Source of the DNA: JBDLRH01 sp039800165
GTDB taxonomy: Bacteria; Pseudomonadota; Gammaproteobacteria; Burkholderiales; Burkholderiaceae_C
Length of the DNA stretch: 33,011 bases
NCBI GenBank assembly: GCA_039800165.1
Contig: JBDLRH010000028.1
Location: 1 to 33,011 of the forward strand
Direction of reading: 5' to 3'
In this document: positions 15,319-23,783 of the stretch, piece by piece
Position numbering within the stretch: the stretch's first letter is position 1
Layout of the letters: the number at the start of each line of letters is the position of its first letter
Notes under the pieces: generated by a model
What the model was told of the DNA's origin: nothing
The model's input: the letters and a program-made list of their open reading frames with translations, nothing else
Databases searched by the model: none
Made by a program: the position numbers and the translations under genes

Positions 15319-15732
15319 ATGACGAACTGGCAGCGAATCTTCGTGCCCGTGGCGGGCGTGGTCCTCATCGCCCTGGCCTACAACAGCTACGGCTGGGCCG
15401 GCGTGGCGCTGGTGGCCGGCGGCATCGTGTTCTGGCTGCTGCTGCACTTCACCCGGCTGATGACCATCCTGCGGCGGGCGGCCAACCGGCCGATCGGGCA
15501 TGTGGGCAGCGCGGTGATGCTCAATGCCAAGCTCAAGCCCGGGGTCACGCTGATGCATGTGGTGGCAATGACGCGCGCGCTCGGCGCGCAGCAGTCGCCG
15601 CCCGACACCCAGCCCGAGGTGTTCCGCTGGACCGACCCCGGCGAGTCGTATGTCGATTGCGAATTCGCAGGCGGCAAGCTCAGGCGCTGGACTCTGGTGC
15701 GCCCGCCCGAGCCGCCGGCCCCCGCCGACTAA
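15319..15732 (+). CDS. small membrane protein of unknown function
   Basis: A 137-residue protein that I do not recognise as a named family. Residues about 7-24 and 26-46 (VPVAGVVLIALAYNSYGWAG then VALVAGGIVFWLLLHF) form two close membrane helices. After them comes a basic segment (RRAANRP) and a soluble domain of about 80 residues containing NAKLKPGVTLMHVVAMTRALG and a Trp-Thr-Asp-Pro-Gly motif. The C-terminus is proline-rich. It lies between radA and ilvE on the same strand, 73 bp after radA, a position that seems kept in related Burkholderiales (from memory). Its TAA stop is part of a TAAAAT hexamer that may act as the ilvE -10. Confidence 0.8.
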   Translation: MTNWQRIFVPVAGVVLIALAYNSYGWAGVALVAGGIVFWLLLHFTRLMTILRRAANRPIGHVGSAVMLNAKLKPGVTLMHVVAMTRALGAQQSPPDTQPEVFRWTDPGESYVDCEFAGGKLRRWTLVRPPEPPAPAD

Positions 15733-15735
15733 AAT
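15730..15735 (+). promoter_or_regulatory. ilvE: candidate -10 element of ilvE
   Basis: TAAAAT (5 of 6 matches to TATAAT) overlaps the stop codon of the small membrane protein gene and lies 59 bp before the chosen ilvE start. No clear -35 is present. It would give ilvE a leader of about 50 bases. Confidence 0.35.
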
Positions 15736-15794
15736 CCCCGGTTTCCGCCGCCTGCCGGGCCGCGGAGTTCCCCTGCCACCGAACAAGGATGCCC

Positions 15795-16736
15795 ATGAGC
15801 CCCGTGATCCCCTCGATGTCTGACCGTGACGGCAAGATCTGGATGGATGGCCAGATGGTGGAGTGGCGCGATGCCAAGATCCATGTGCTGAGCCACACGC
15901 TGCACTACGGCTGCGGCGCGTTCGAGGGCGTACGCGCGTACAAGACGGCCGACGGCAACACCTCCATCTTCCGCCTGCAGGAGCACACCGACCGCTTCTT
16001 CAACAGCGCCAAGATCCTGCGCATGGCCATCCCCTTCACCAAGGAGCAGGTCAATGAGGCGCAGCGCGCGGTGGTGCGCGAGAACAAGCTCGAAAGCGGC
16101 TACCTGCGCCCGCTGACCTGGATCGGCGACAAGAAGCTCGGCGTGAGCCCCAAGGGCAACACCATCCACGTGATGGTGGCGGCCTGGGCCTGGGGCGCGT
16201 ACCTGGGCGAAGAGGGCCTGAAGCGCGGCATCCGCGTGAAGACCAGCAGCTACACCCGCCACCACGTCAACATCACGATGACGCAGGCCAAGGCGGTGAG
16301 CAACTACACCAACTCGATCCTGGCCAACATGGAAGCCACCGACGAGGGCTACGACGAGGCGCTGCTGCTCGACCCGTCCGGCTTCGTGAGCGAAGGCGCA
16401 GGCGAGAACATCTTCGTCATCAAGGGCGGCGTGATCTACACGCCGGATCTGTCGGCAGGTGCGCTCAACGGCATTACCCGCAACACGGTGTTCCACATCG
16501 CCAAGGACCTGGGCCTGGAGATCGTGCAAAAGCGCATCACCCGCGACGAGATCTACATCTGCGACGAGGCGTTCTTCACCGGCACCGCGGCCGAAGTCAC
16601 GCCGATCCGCGAACTCGACCGCGTGCAGATCGGCGAGGGCCAGCGCGGCCCGATCACCGAGAAGATCCAGAGCGGCTTCTTCGACATCGTGGGTGGCCGC
16701 AACCCGAAGTACGCGCACTGGCTGACCAAGGTCTGA
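15795..16736 (+). CDS. ilvE: branched-chain amino acid aminotransferase
   Basis: PLP enzyme of fold type IV that carries out the last step of Ile, Leu and Val synthesis. With the start at 15795 it has 313 residues. The PLP lysine is Lys166 in TQAKAVSNYTNS; the phosphate-binding and substrate segments are LHYGCGAFEGVRAY (36-49), FVSEGAGENIFVIK and FFTGTAAEVTPIREL. Two in-frame ATGs occur (15789, 15795). The second is preferred because the AAGG ribosome site abuts the first but sits 6 bp from the second. The CHCC zinc-finger gene follows after 17 bp, so they are probably co-transcribed. Confidence 0.96.
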   Translation: MSPVIPSMSDRDGKIWMDGQMVEWRDAKIHVLSHTLHYGCGAFEGVRAYKTADGNTSIFRLQEHTDRFFNSAKILRMAIPFTKEQVNEAQRAVVRENKLESGYLRPLTWIGDKKLGVSPKGNTIHVMVAAWAWGAYLGEEGLKRGIRVKTSSYTRHHVNITMTQAKAVSNYTNSILANMEATDEGYDEALLLDPSGFVSEGAGENIFVIKGGVIYTPDLSAGALNGITRNTVFHIAKDLGLEIVQKRITRDEIYICDEAFFTGTAAEVTPIRELDRVQIGEGQRGPITEKIQSGFFDIVGGRNPKYAHWLTKV

Positions 16737-16753
16737 ACGCAGGAGCAAACGCC

Positions 16754-16969
16754 GTGACTACCGTGAGCTCCGCCGCCGTTGAACTGCTCGCCAAAGACCT
16801 GAACCCGCAAGGCGGGGTGTTCTGCCCCAGCCCCAAGGCCGACATGAAGCTGTGGAACAGCCACCCCAAGGTCTACCTGGACGTGGCCCGCACCGGCGAG
16901 GCCAAGTGCCCGTACTGCGGCACGGTGTACCGGCTGAAGGCCGGTGAGCATGTGGCCGGGCATCACTGA
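16754..16969 (+). CDS. CHCC-type zinc-finger protein
   Basis: Small 71-residue protein of the zf-CHCC family, related to the zinc domain of mitochondrial complex I subunit NDUFS6. The metal residues are Cys24 (GGVFCPSP), His37 (NSHPKVYL), Cys52 and Cys55 (KCPYCGTVYRL). Translation starts at GTG with a good AGGAG 8 bp before it. In many proteobacteria such a gene follows ilvE; its role is not established. Identity as a zinc-binding protein is firm. Confidence 0.92.
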   Translation: MTTVSSAAVELLAKDLNPQGGVFCPSPKADMKLWNSHPKVYLDVARTGEAKCPYCGTVYRLKAGEHVAGHH

Positions 16970-17025
16970 ACCGCTGGGGCGGCACGCGCACGCGTGATCG
17001 GCCCCGCCTTTGGCCAGACCCCTGA

Positions 17026-17829
17026 ATGCAGCACGGTGCCGTTGACCCCCAGCGCGCGCCGACGCTGACGATCGCCGTCCTCACCCACAACGAGGCACAG
17101 CGCGTCGAGGCCTGCCTGCGCAGCGCCGCGTTCGCCGACCAGGTGGTGGTGGTGGACAGCGGCAGCACCGACGCCACCGTGGGCATCGCCCGTTCGCTGG
17201 GCGCCGAAGTGCACAGCCATGCCGACTGGCAGGGCTTTGCGGTGCAGCGCAACCGGCTGCTGCAGCACGCGCGTGGAGACTATGTCTTCTTTCTCGACGC
17301 GGATGAGGTCATCACGCCGCAACTGCAGCAAGAGATCGAAGCCATCGTGCGCTCGGGCGAGCGCGCGGTATGGCGTGTGCGCTGGCGCATGGTTGCATTC
17401 GGCCGCGAGCTGAAGCACTACCGGTCCACCTCGGCGGTGGAGCGGCTGTTTCGCCGCGAGATGATCCTGCGCTACGAGGGCGTGGTGCATGAAGGCGCCA
17501 TCGTCGAACCGGCGGACACGCCGCGCCGCCTGATGCGTGCGCGGCTGCTGCATCATTCGCGCGACTCCATCCACGGCAGCCTGGCCAAGCTCACGCAGTA
17601 CGTGATGCTGGGGGCCGCCAAGCGGGCCGATGCTGGCAAGCGCGGCGGCGTGCTGCGTGGCCTGGCCTCGGGCAGCGCGATGTTCTTGCGGCTGTACCTG
17701 CTGCATGGCGGCATCCTGTGCGGCGGCGCGGGCTTCCTGTATTGCCTGTTCGTGGCGCTGGAGGCCTTCTTTCGCTACACGGCGCTCGAGTACGACCGCG
17801 ACTCGCTGTCGGTCAGGGTCACGCGCTGA
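17026..17829 (+). CDS. family 2 glycosyltransferase, KdtX/WaaE type (LPS core)
   Basis: Cytoplasmic-face glycosyltransferase of 267 residues. The GT-A fold begins at LTIAVLTHNEAQRVEACLRS (14-33). VVVDSGSTDAT (41-51) and the metal-binding Asp91-Ala-Asp93 in YVFFLDADEV follow. The downstream SAVERLFRREMILRYEGVVHE matches the KdtX/WaaE group that adds glucose to the inner core of lipopolysaccharide. The C-terminal 60 residues hold hydrophobic segments (MFLRLYLLHGGILCGGAGFL) that probably attach it to the membrane. It is followed after 3 bp by an O-antigen-ligase-like gene, which supports a cell-surface role. Confidence 0.88.
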   Translation: MQHGAVDPQRAPTLTIAVLTHNEAQRVEACLRSAAFADQVVVVDSGSTDATVGIARSLGAEVHSHADWQGFAVQRNRLLQHARGDYVFFLDADEVITPQLQQEIEAIVRSGERAVWRVRWRMVAFGRELKHYRSTSAVERLFRREMILRYEGVVHEGAIVEPADTPRRLMRARLLHHSRDSIHGSLAKLTQYVMLGAAKRADAGKRGGVLRGLASGSAMFLRLYLLHGGILCGGAGFLYCLFVALEAFFRYTALEYDRDSLSVRVTR

Positions 17830-17832
17830 GTC

Positions 17833-19188
17833 ATGTCGGCCTCTGCCCCGCCAGGCGCGTTTGCATCCAGCCCGCCACGGTGGGCGGCGCGTTGCAGTGC
17901 CGCGGCGGCTTTTTTGGTGCCGGCGCTGGCACTGTCGGCGCCGTCGGGCTACTCATGGGGTGCGGTGCTGATCCTGTGCGCTGCGGCACTCAGCGTCCGG
18001 GCGTGGCTTGGGCAACGTGTGCAGGCCTCCACGGTGTTGCTGGCGCTGTGCATGGTTGCGCTGGCAGCGGTATGGGGCGTCGAGGCAAACCTCGCTGCGG
18101 GATGGTCGACGCTGGACCGCCCATCCAAATTCCTGCTGGCCATCCCCTGCCTGATGTTTCTGGCGTGGTGCCAGCCCCCGGCGCGATGGATCGCTGCAGG
18201 GGTTCTGGCGGGTGCGGTCGGCGCGGGCGTGACCGCGCTTGCGCAATGGCATGGCTGCCACGCCGGGCTGCAGGTCGGTGGGCTGTACAGCGCCGAGCGG
18301 TGCTGGATTGTGGTGTCGCCAACCGACGCACGGGTCAGCGGCTATACCAACGCCATCCAGTTCGGCAACATCGCGCTGCTGCTGGGCCTGATGTCCCTGG
18401 TAGCCTTGGCCGTGCGATGGAGTCGTTGGACGCTTGGCTGGCGTTGGGCCTGGATCGCTGCCGCGGTGCTGGCCCTGGAGGCCTCGCTGCTGTCCATGGC
18501 GCGCGGGGGCTGGTTGGCACTTGCGCTTGTGCTGCCCTATCTCGCGTATGCAGCGTGGCGCTGGGCGTCGCGTCGTGCGCTCTTGCTGTGGGGGCTGGGG
18601 CTGGTGCTGGGTGTGGTGGCGCTGGGTTTATTCAAGGGCGAAGAACTCGGGCAGCGCGCGGCCATCGCATGGCGCGAAGCGCAGCAGTTCCAGCAGCAAG
18701 GTCAGACCGAGACCTCCGTCGGTCATCGCCTGGCGCACTGGTCGCTGGCGTGGGACATGGCGCAGCAGCGCCCCTGGACGGGCTGGACCCAGGCCGGCTA
18801 CGAGGAAGAGAAGGCGCGTCGCGTGGCCACGGGGCTGGCGCCGCCAGTGGTGCTGCGCTTTGGCCACGCGCACAACGAGGTGCTGGACATGCTGGCCAAG
18901 CGCGGTGTCGTCGGCCTGTCGGCGCTGCTGGCGCTGTACCTGGTGCCGCTGTGGATCTTCTGGCCGACGCGCCAGCGCGTTCGCGGCAGCACCATGGGTG
19001 AAGACACCGACCGCACGCGCCTGGGGCTGCATGTGGCGGGCACGCTGCTGCCACTCACCTACATCGGCTTTGGCCTCACGCAGGTTTTCTTTGCGCACAA
19101 CAGCGGCGTGATGTTCTACCTGTTCATGGTGATGCTGGTGCATGCAGCACTGCTGGGCCACGCGGGGGCGCACCGGGCCGCCTCCTGA
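17833..19188 (+). CDS. O-antigen ligase (WaaL/Wzy_C) family membrane protein
   Basis: Polytopic inner-membrane protein of 451 residues with about ten to twelve hydrophobic helices. A large periplasmic loop runs from about 270 to 365. The loop contains REAQQFQQQGQTETSVGHR, the RPWTGWTQAGYEEEK segment, and the catalytic-type histidine motif FGHAHNEVLDMLAKRGVVG typical of WaaL-like ligases. Such proteins join O-polysaccharide to lipid A core, or glycans to pilin, in the periplasm. It starts 3 bp after the KdtX-like gene. Its last 73 bp overlap the 3' end of the convergent flavoprotein gene. Ligase versus polymerase cannot be settled from sequence. Confidence 0.87.
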   Translation: MSASAPPGAFASSPPRWAARCSAAAAFLVPALALSAPSGYSWGAVLILCAAALSVRAWLGQRVQASTVLLALCMVALAAVWGVEANLAAGWSTLDRPSKFLLAIPCLMFLAWCQPPARWIAAGVLAGAVGAGVTALAQWHGCHAGLQVGGLYSAERCWIVVSPTDARVSGYTNAIQFGNIALLLGLMSLVALAVRWSRWTLGWRWAWIAAAVLALEASLLSMARGGWLALALVLPYLAYAAWRWASRRALLLWGLGLVLGVVALGLFKGEELGQRAAIAWREAQQFQQQGQTETSVGHRLAHWSLAWDMAQQRPWTGWTQAGYEEEKARRVATGLAPPVVLRFGHAHNEVLDMLAKRGVVGLSALLALYLVPLWIFWPTRQRVRGSTMGEDTDRTRLGLHVAGTLLPLTYIGFGLTQVFFAHNSGVMFYLFMVMLVHAALLGHAGAHRAAS

Positions 19189-20216
19189 ACCATCCGCACC
19201 ACCACCTCTCCCGCCTGCGGCACATCCGCAATCAGCCCGGTCGCCTCGCCCACGGTGGCATGTGCACGGGTGAAGTCGCCTGCGGCCACGCCGGCGTCGT
19301 AGTCGGCGCGGGCGGCGTCAGGGTCGGCGCGCAGTTCATCGATGCGGCCCTCCCACTGGCGGTGCAGCGCATTGCGCACCGCCCGGAAATCGTAGGGCGC
19401 GGGCCAGCTCTTGCGGCGCAGGATATCGAACACCGAACTGCGCGCGGTGCCGTCGCCCGAGGTCGCCACCGCTGATTCCTTCGCGCCTTGCGCAGCCAGG
19501 CTTTCGCGCGTGGCCCACAGGCGTGAACCCACCAGCGCGCCGTCGGCCCCCAGCACCAGCGCCGCTGCCAGCGTGCGACCGTCGGCCACGCCGCCGGCGG
19601 CCAGCAGCAGCGTGTCGGGCGCGTGTGCTGCCAGCCAGTCGGCCGCCTCGGGCACCAGGGTGAAGGTGCCGCGCGCTTCCAGCGAATTCAGGCCGTGGCC
19701 GCCCGCCTCGCCCCCCTGCACCACCACCACGGCCGCGCCGGCATCCACCACCGCGCGCAGCTGCTCGATGCGTTGCACCTGACAGATCAGTGGAATGCCT
19801 GCGCGTGCAATGCGCGGCGTGTAGCGTGCGGCATCGCCGAAGGACAGCATCAGCGCGCGTGGCAACTCGTCGGGCGCACGGTCCAGCACCCAATCCAGCG
19901 CCGACGCATCCTCGTCGAGCTTCCAGGTGATGAAGCCGATGCCCAGCCGGTGGCGGCTGGCCGCATCGGGCGTGAGCTGCAGCGCCAGCGCCCATTCGCG
20001 CTGCGTCCAGGCCAGCTCACCATAGCCGCCCCCCACCAGGCCCAGCGCGCCGGCCTTGGCGCAGGCTGCGGCCAGGGCGCCGCCGCTGGCCAGGGCCATC
20101 GGCGCCAGCGCGATCGGTGCATGCAAGCCAAAGCGCTGCGTGAAGCGCGTCGCCAGCGGCGCGGCTTTCGAGGGGTTGGGCGGAGGGCTGGAGGATGCGG
20201 GCAGTGATGCGCTCAT
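19116..20216 (-). CDS. nitronate monooxygenase-like FMN oxidoreductase
   Basis: FMN-dependent TIM-barrel protein of 366 residues in the 2-nitropropane dioxygenase/nitronate monooxygenase family. Marks are APIALAPMALASGG near the N-terminus, GALGLVGGGYG near 55-65, the flavin-phosphate region VVVVQGGEAGGHG near 165-177, and LLAAGGVADGRTLAAALVLGADGALVGSRLWAT. The start at 20216 is chosen because it overlaps the histidine-kinase stop (ATGA); a second ATG lies 9 bp upstream. The C-terminal two dozen residues are encoded opposite the end of the WaaL-like gene and look atypical (many Ala, Cys, Ser). Substrate unknown; enoyl-reductase-like members share this fold. Confidence 0.88.
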   Translation of the reverse strand: MSASLPASSSPPPNPSKAAPLATRFTQRFGLHAPIALAPMALASGGALAAACAKAGALGLVGGGYGELAWTQREWALALQLTPDAASRHRLGIGFITWKLDEDASALDWVLDRAPDELPRALMLSFGDAARYTPRIARAGIPLICQVQRIEQLRAVVDAGAAVVVVQGGEAGGHGLNSLEARGTFTLVPEAADWLAAHAPDTLLLAAGGVADGRTLAAALVLGADGALVGSRLWATRESLAAQGAKESAVATSGDGTARSSVFDILRRKSWPAPYDFRAVRNALHRQWEGRIDELRADPDAARADYDAGVAAGDFTRAHATVGEATGLIADVPQAGEVVVRMVQEAARCAPAWPSSAACTSITMNR

Positions 20217-21415
20217 GCCCGCCATTGTGCTGCGCCATCGGGCGGCAGGTTCACCACAAAACAGGCGCCGCCGCCTTCGGCAGGCTCGCAGCGCACCGTG
20301 CCCCCGTGCCGCTGCGCAATCTGGCGCACCAGCGCCAGCCCCAGGCCCACGCCACCGTCGCGCTCGCTGGCACCACCGAGCCGGTAGAAGGGCTCGAAGA
20401 TGCGCTCGCGCTCGGACTCGGGCACACCGGGGCCGCTGTCGCTCACGCGGATCTCAAAGCCTTCAGCCTGCGGGCTGCGGCCGATCTGCAGCCGCACCTC
20501 GCTGCCCCCGTGGCGTGCCGCGTTCTCCAGCAGGTTGCGCAGCAGCCGGCGCAGCAAGCGCGCCACGCCATGCACCGTGGCGTCGCCCGTGCCTTCGCGC
20601 ACCGTGAGCTCGGCACCGGTGCGCGACGCCTCCTCGGCCGCCAGCCCCACCAGATCCACCGGCTCGGATGCTCCCACCTCGTCGGCACGTGCATCGAGCC
20701 GGCTCGCCAGCAAAATTTCGTCGATCAGCGCATCGAGCTCGCCGATGTTGCGCGAGATCTCCTGTTGCAGTTGCGGCGACGCCTGCGCGCCCATCAGCTC
20801 CAGCGCCACGCGGATGCGCGCCAGCGGCGAGCGCAGCTCGTGCGACGCATTCGCCAGCAGCGACTTGTGGGTGCCGACCAGCGCTTCCACGCGCTCGGCG
20901 GCCTGATTGAAGCGCCGCGCCAGTTGCGCGGCCTCGTCCTGGCCATCGGCCGGCACACGCACGGTCAGGTCGCCCTGGCCCCAGCGCTCCACGCCCTGCT
21001 GCACCCGCTCCAGCCGCTTGGTCAGGCGCCGCACGATCGGGTAGCTGCCCAGCGCCACCGCCAGTGCCACCACCGCCATCAGCCAGGCGTAGGTGGTGCG
21101 GCCGCCAAACCACGGGCGCGGTGGCGGTGCGCCGTCGTGGCGCCGCCCTGCGGGCGGCAGGTGCACGAACAGCTTCTCGCCGTCGGCCATCATCACCTCG
21201 AACTCCACGCCCTGCCCCGGGATGCGCACCGGCGGTGCGCTGGCGCGGGCCACCACGTCGCCCTGCTCGTCGCGCACCACGATCTGGCGGATGGTGGCCG
21301 GCTCCACGTTGATGCGCCACAGCCACGCCAGCATCAGCGTGAGCGCGACGATGGCAAACACCACCGCGAGCCAGATGCGCAGGTACAGCGGCAGGGCGGG
21401 CGGCGTCCAGCGCAA
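20213..21415 (-). CDS. two-component sensor histidine kinase
   Basis: Membrane sensor kinase of 400 residues. Helices at about 11-33 and 108-127 bracket a short periplasmic domain of some 75 residues with a proline- and basic-rich end. A HAMP linker (about 128-180) is followed by the phospho-acceptor His192 in ASHELRSPLARIRVALE. The ATP domain has the N box LLENAARHGG, the G1 box DSGPGVPE and the G2 box GVGLGLALVRQI. The start codon is TTG at 21415, with AGGA 10 bp upstream, 6 bp after the regulator stop. The small sensor domain and the partner regulator resemble CpxA/RstB-type systems. The downstream flavoprotein gene overlaps its stop. Confidence 0.94.
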   Translation of the reverse strand: MRWTPPALPLYLRIWLAVVFAIVALTLMLAWLWRINVEPATIRQIVVRDEQGDVVARASAPPVRIPGQGVEFEVMMADGEKLFVHLPPAGRRHDGAPPPRPWFGGRTTYAWLMAVVALAVALGSYPIVRRLTKRLERVQQGVERWGQGDLTVRVPADGQDEAAQLARRFNQAAERVEALVGTHKSLLANASHELRSPLARIRVALELMGAQASPQLQQEISRNIGELDALIDEILLASRLDARADEVGASEPVDLVGLAAEEASRTGAELTVREGTGDATVHGVARLLRRLLRNLLENAARHGGSEVRLQIGRSPQAEGFEIRVSDSGPGVPESERERIFEPFYRLGGASERDGGVGLGLALVRQIAQRHGGTVRCEPAEGGGACFVVNLPPDGAAQWRA

Positions 21416-21421
21416 GGGCGA

Positions 21422-22138
21422 TCAGTCCTGCTGTTTGGCGAACACGTAGCCCACGCCGCGCACGGTGAGGATGCGCTTGGGCGCCTTGGGGTCGGCCTCG
21501 ATGGCCGCGCGGATGCGGCCCATGTGCACATCGATCGAGCGGTCGAAGGCCTCAAGCTCGCGCCCGCGCACCGCTTCCATGATCTGGTCGCGTGTGAGCA
21601 CGCGGCCGGCACGCTCGGCCATCGCGGTCAGCAGGTCGAACTGGTACGACGTCAGATCGCACAGCCGCCCGGCCACGGTGACGGTGCGCGCATCGCGGTC
21701 GATCTCCAGCGAACCGAAGCGAAGCACAGGGGTGGCCGGCCCGGGCCCGTCGTGGCGCCGGCGCAGCACCGCGCGGATGCGCGCCAGCAGCTCGCGCGGC
21801 TCGAAGGGCTTGGGCAGGTAGTCGTCGGCGCCGATCTCCAGGCCCACCACCCGGTCCATCGGATCGCCCTTGGCCGTGAGCATCACCACCGGCGTGCGCG
21901 CCAGCGTGGAGGGCAATGCGCGGATCTGACGGCACACGTCCAGCCCGTCGATGTCGGGCAGCATCAGGTCCAGCAGCACCAGGTCGATCGCGCGGCCGGT
22001 GTCGCGCAGCCGCGCCAGGCCGCTGCGGCCATCGCCGCACACCTCCACCGAGTAGCCGGATTGCGAGAGGTAATCGGCGACCATCTGCGCCAGGCGCGCG
22101 TCGTCCTCGATCACCAGAATGTGCTGCATGGAAGTCAT
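21422..22138 (-). CDS. OmpR-family response regulator, CpxR/RstA-like
   Basis: DNA-binding response regulator of 238 residues. The receiver has the acidic pocket Glu11-Asp12-Asp13, phospho-acceptor Asp57 in VLLDLMLPDIDG, Thr88 and Lys110 in DDYLPKPFEP. The winged-helix output domain reads LCDLTSYQFDLLTAMAE then ELEAFDRSIDVHMGRIRAAIE and RGVGYVFA, closest to the CpxR/RstA branch by eye. AGGGA lies 10 bp before the ATG at 22138; an in-frame ATG at 22129 is a possible alternative. It pairs with the kinase 6 bp downstream. A GTAAA-N5-GTAAA box, the consensus of CpxR, lies 102 bp upstream in the divergent intergenic region, so self-control and control of the acyl-CoA synthetase gene are plausible. 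Confidence 0.94.
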   Translation of the reverse strand: MTSMQHILVIEDDARLAQMVADYLSQSGYSVEVCGDGRSGLARLRDTGRAIDLVLLDLMLPDIDGLDVCRQIRALPSTLARTPVVMLTAKGDPMDRVVGLEIGADDYLPKPFEPRELLARIRAVLRRRHDGPGPATPVLRFGSLEIDRDARTVTVAGRLCDLTSYQFDLLTAMAERAGRVLTRDQIMEAVRGRELEAFDRSIDVHMGRIRAAIEADPKAPKRILTVRGVGYVFAKQQD

Positions 22139-22239
22139 CGTATACCGGTCCCTGTGCGTGATGCGGCGCGTGCGTCCGTGTTCCGTTCGCGTGCGCAGCC
22201 GATGCTCTGGCTTGCAGACGCCACAGCCTTGAAGCGCAT

Positions 22240-22254
22240 GTAAAGTTGGGTAAA
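22240..22254 (+). promoter_or_regulatory. CpxR-like box GTAAA-N5-GTAAA
   Basis: GTAAAGTTGGGTAAA fits the known E. coli CpxR consensus (GTAAA, five bases, GTAAA) exactly. It lies in the 115-bp divergent region next to a CpxR/RstA-like regulator gene and overlaps the start codon of the acyl-CoA synthetase gene at its last base. Binding there would block the synthetase gene and could control the regulator. Function is inferred. Confidence 0.45.
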
Positions 22255-23783
22255 TGCACTCTGTCGCACTGCCGCCGTTGCTGGCCGAATTGAATGCGGC
22301 GGCGCTTGCGCATCCTCATGCGCCCGCATTGCGGTTCGAGGGGCAGGTGCTCACCCATGCCGGCCTGCATGCACGTGCGCATCAGCTGGCGGTGCGCCTG
22401 TGGCACGACGCCGGCGTGCGCAGCGGCGACCGCATCGCCTGGCTCGGCCTGAGCCACCCCGACCAGATCGGGCTGCTGCTGGCGCTGGCGCGCCTGGGCG
22501 CGATGCTGGTGCCGTTGAACTTTCGGCTTGCGCCGGCGGAATGGCGTGCCGTGCTCGCCGACTGCGCGCCGCGCTGGCTGCTGCACGATGCGCACTGGGC
22601 CGACGCCGCTGATGCGTTGGCCGATGCGGTGGCGGTTCGCGCCATCGGCACGCTCACCGAAAGCCTGGATGCCGAGCCGGTCGATGCAAGCCGCAGCCGC
22701 GACGTACCGCTGCACGCAGGCGATGCGCCGGCGCTGTTGGTCTACACCTCGGGCACCACCGGCACGCCCAAGGGCGCGGTGCATTGCCAGAGCCACCTCG
22801 CGGCCAACCTGCGCATTGCGCGCGAGGTGCAGGCCCTGACGCCAAGCGACCGGGTGATGACGGTGTTGCCGCTGTTCCATGTGGGCGGCCTGTGCATCCA
22901 GACGCTGCCTGCGCTGTCGGCCGGCGCCGAGGTGATCCTGCATGCGCGCTTCGATCCGGCAGCAGCGCTTGAGTGCATCGCGCACGAGCGGCCCAGCCTC
23001 ACGCTGCTGGTGCCGGCGGTGATGAAGGCAATCATCGAGCACCCGCAGTGGCAGGCCACCACGCTCGCCAGCCTGCGTGCGGTGTGGGCGGGCTCCAGCG
23101 TGATTCCGCGTACGCTGATCGACGCCTTCCACGCACGCGGTGTGCCGGTGTGCAATGTGTATGGCGCCACCGAGACCGGCCCGTTCTCGATTGCGCTCGG
23201 GCCCGCGCAGGCGATGACGCATGTGGGCTCGTGCGGCTGGCTGGCGCCGGGCGTGGAGGTGCGTCTGGCGCCATCGGCGGACGAGAAACACGGCGTGGGC
23301 GAGCTGCTGATCCGCGCGCCGAATGTGGTGCGCCACTACTGGCCCGAGCGCGCCGCCACCGATACCGACGGCTGGTTTCACAGCGGCGACCTGGGCCAGC
23401 GCGACGCCGACGGCAGCTGGCGCATCGTTGGCCGCGCCAAGGACATGATCATCTCGGGCGGCGAGAACATCTACCCGGCCGAGATCGAGCACTTGCTGGC
23501 CGAGCATCCCGGGGTGGCCGACTGCGCCGTCATCGGCGCCGACGACGCGCAGTGGGGCGAGGTGGTGGTGGCCGTCGTCGTGCCGCGCGCCGACGCTGGT
23601 GCGAACGCGGTCACGTCAGATCAAGCACTGCAAGCCACGCTGCAGGCGTATCTGCAATCGCGCATTGCGCGCTACAAGCAGCCGCGGCGATGGGTGTTCG
23701 CCAGCGAGCTGCCCCGCACCGCCCTGGGCAAGGTGCGCAAGGACGAGCTGCGACGCCAGCTGGGTGCCGCGTCGCCGGCCTAA
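22254..23783 (+). CDS. AMP-dependent acyl-CoA synthetase/ligase
   Basis: ANL-superfamily adenylating enzyme of 509 residues that activates a carboxylic acid to its acyl-CoA through an acyl-AMP. The ATP loop is YTSGTTGTPKG (164-174). Further motifs are NVYGATETG near 303-311, DGWFHSGDLGQRD near 374-386, the hinge GRAKDMIISGGENIYPAEIE near 395-414, and the C-terminal catalytic lysine in TALGKVRKDEL near 492-502. It looks like a short- or medium-chain, or aryl, CoA ligase; the substrate cannot be assigned. It is divergent from the two-component regulator gene and its stop overlaps the convergent AmpG stop by 4 bp. No Shine-Dalgarno sequence; TAAAGT ends 7 bp before the ATG. Confidence 0.93.
   Translation: MHSVALPPLLAELNAAALAHPHAPALRFEGQVLTHAGLHARAHQLAVRLWHDAGVRSGDRIAWLGLSHPDQIGLLLALARLGAMLVPLNFRLAPAEWRAVLADCAPRWLLHDAHWADAADALADAVAVRAIGTLTESLDAEPVDASRSRDVPLHAGDAPALLVYTSGTTGTPKGAVHCQSHLAANLRIAREVQALTPSDRVMTVLPLFHVGGLCIQTLPALSAGAEVILHARFDPAAALECIAHERPSLTLLVPAVMKAIIEHPQWQATTLASLRAVWAGSSVIPRTLIDAFHARGVPVCNVYGATETGPFSIALGPAQAMTHVGSCGWLAPGVEVRLAPSADEKHGVGELLIRAPNVVRHYWPERAATDTDGWFHSGDLGQRDADGSWRIVGRAKDMIISGGENIYPAEIEHLLAEHPGVADCAVIGADDAQWGEVVVAVVVPRADAGANAVTSDQALQATLQAYLQSRIARYKQPRRWVFASELPRTALGKVRKDELRRQLGAASPA

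Noticed and set aside
17718..19001. 427-codon plus-strand open frame
   Set aside because: Alternative frame of the WaaL-like gene; hydrophobicity and the histidine loop motif belong to the other frame.
22139..22145. TATACG as a -10 for the response regulator gene
   Set aside because: It abuts the ATG at 22138, no -35 is present, and AGGGA upstream supports a normal leader; evidence is too thin to call.
20195..22243. 682-codon plus-strand open frame
   Set aside because: It lies opposite the histidine kinase and response regulator, which have complete motifs. Its product is rich in His, Arg and Gln with no domain, as expected for an antisense shadow in GC-rich DNA.
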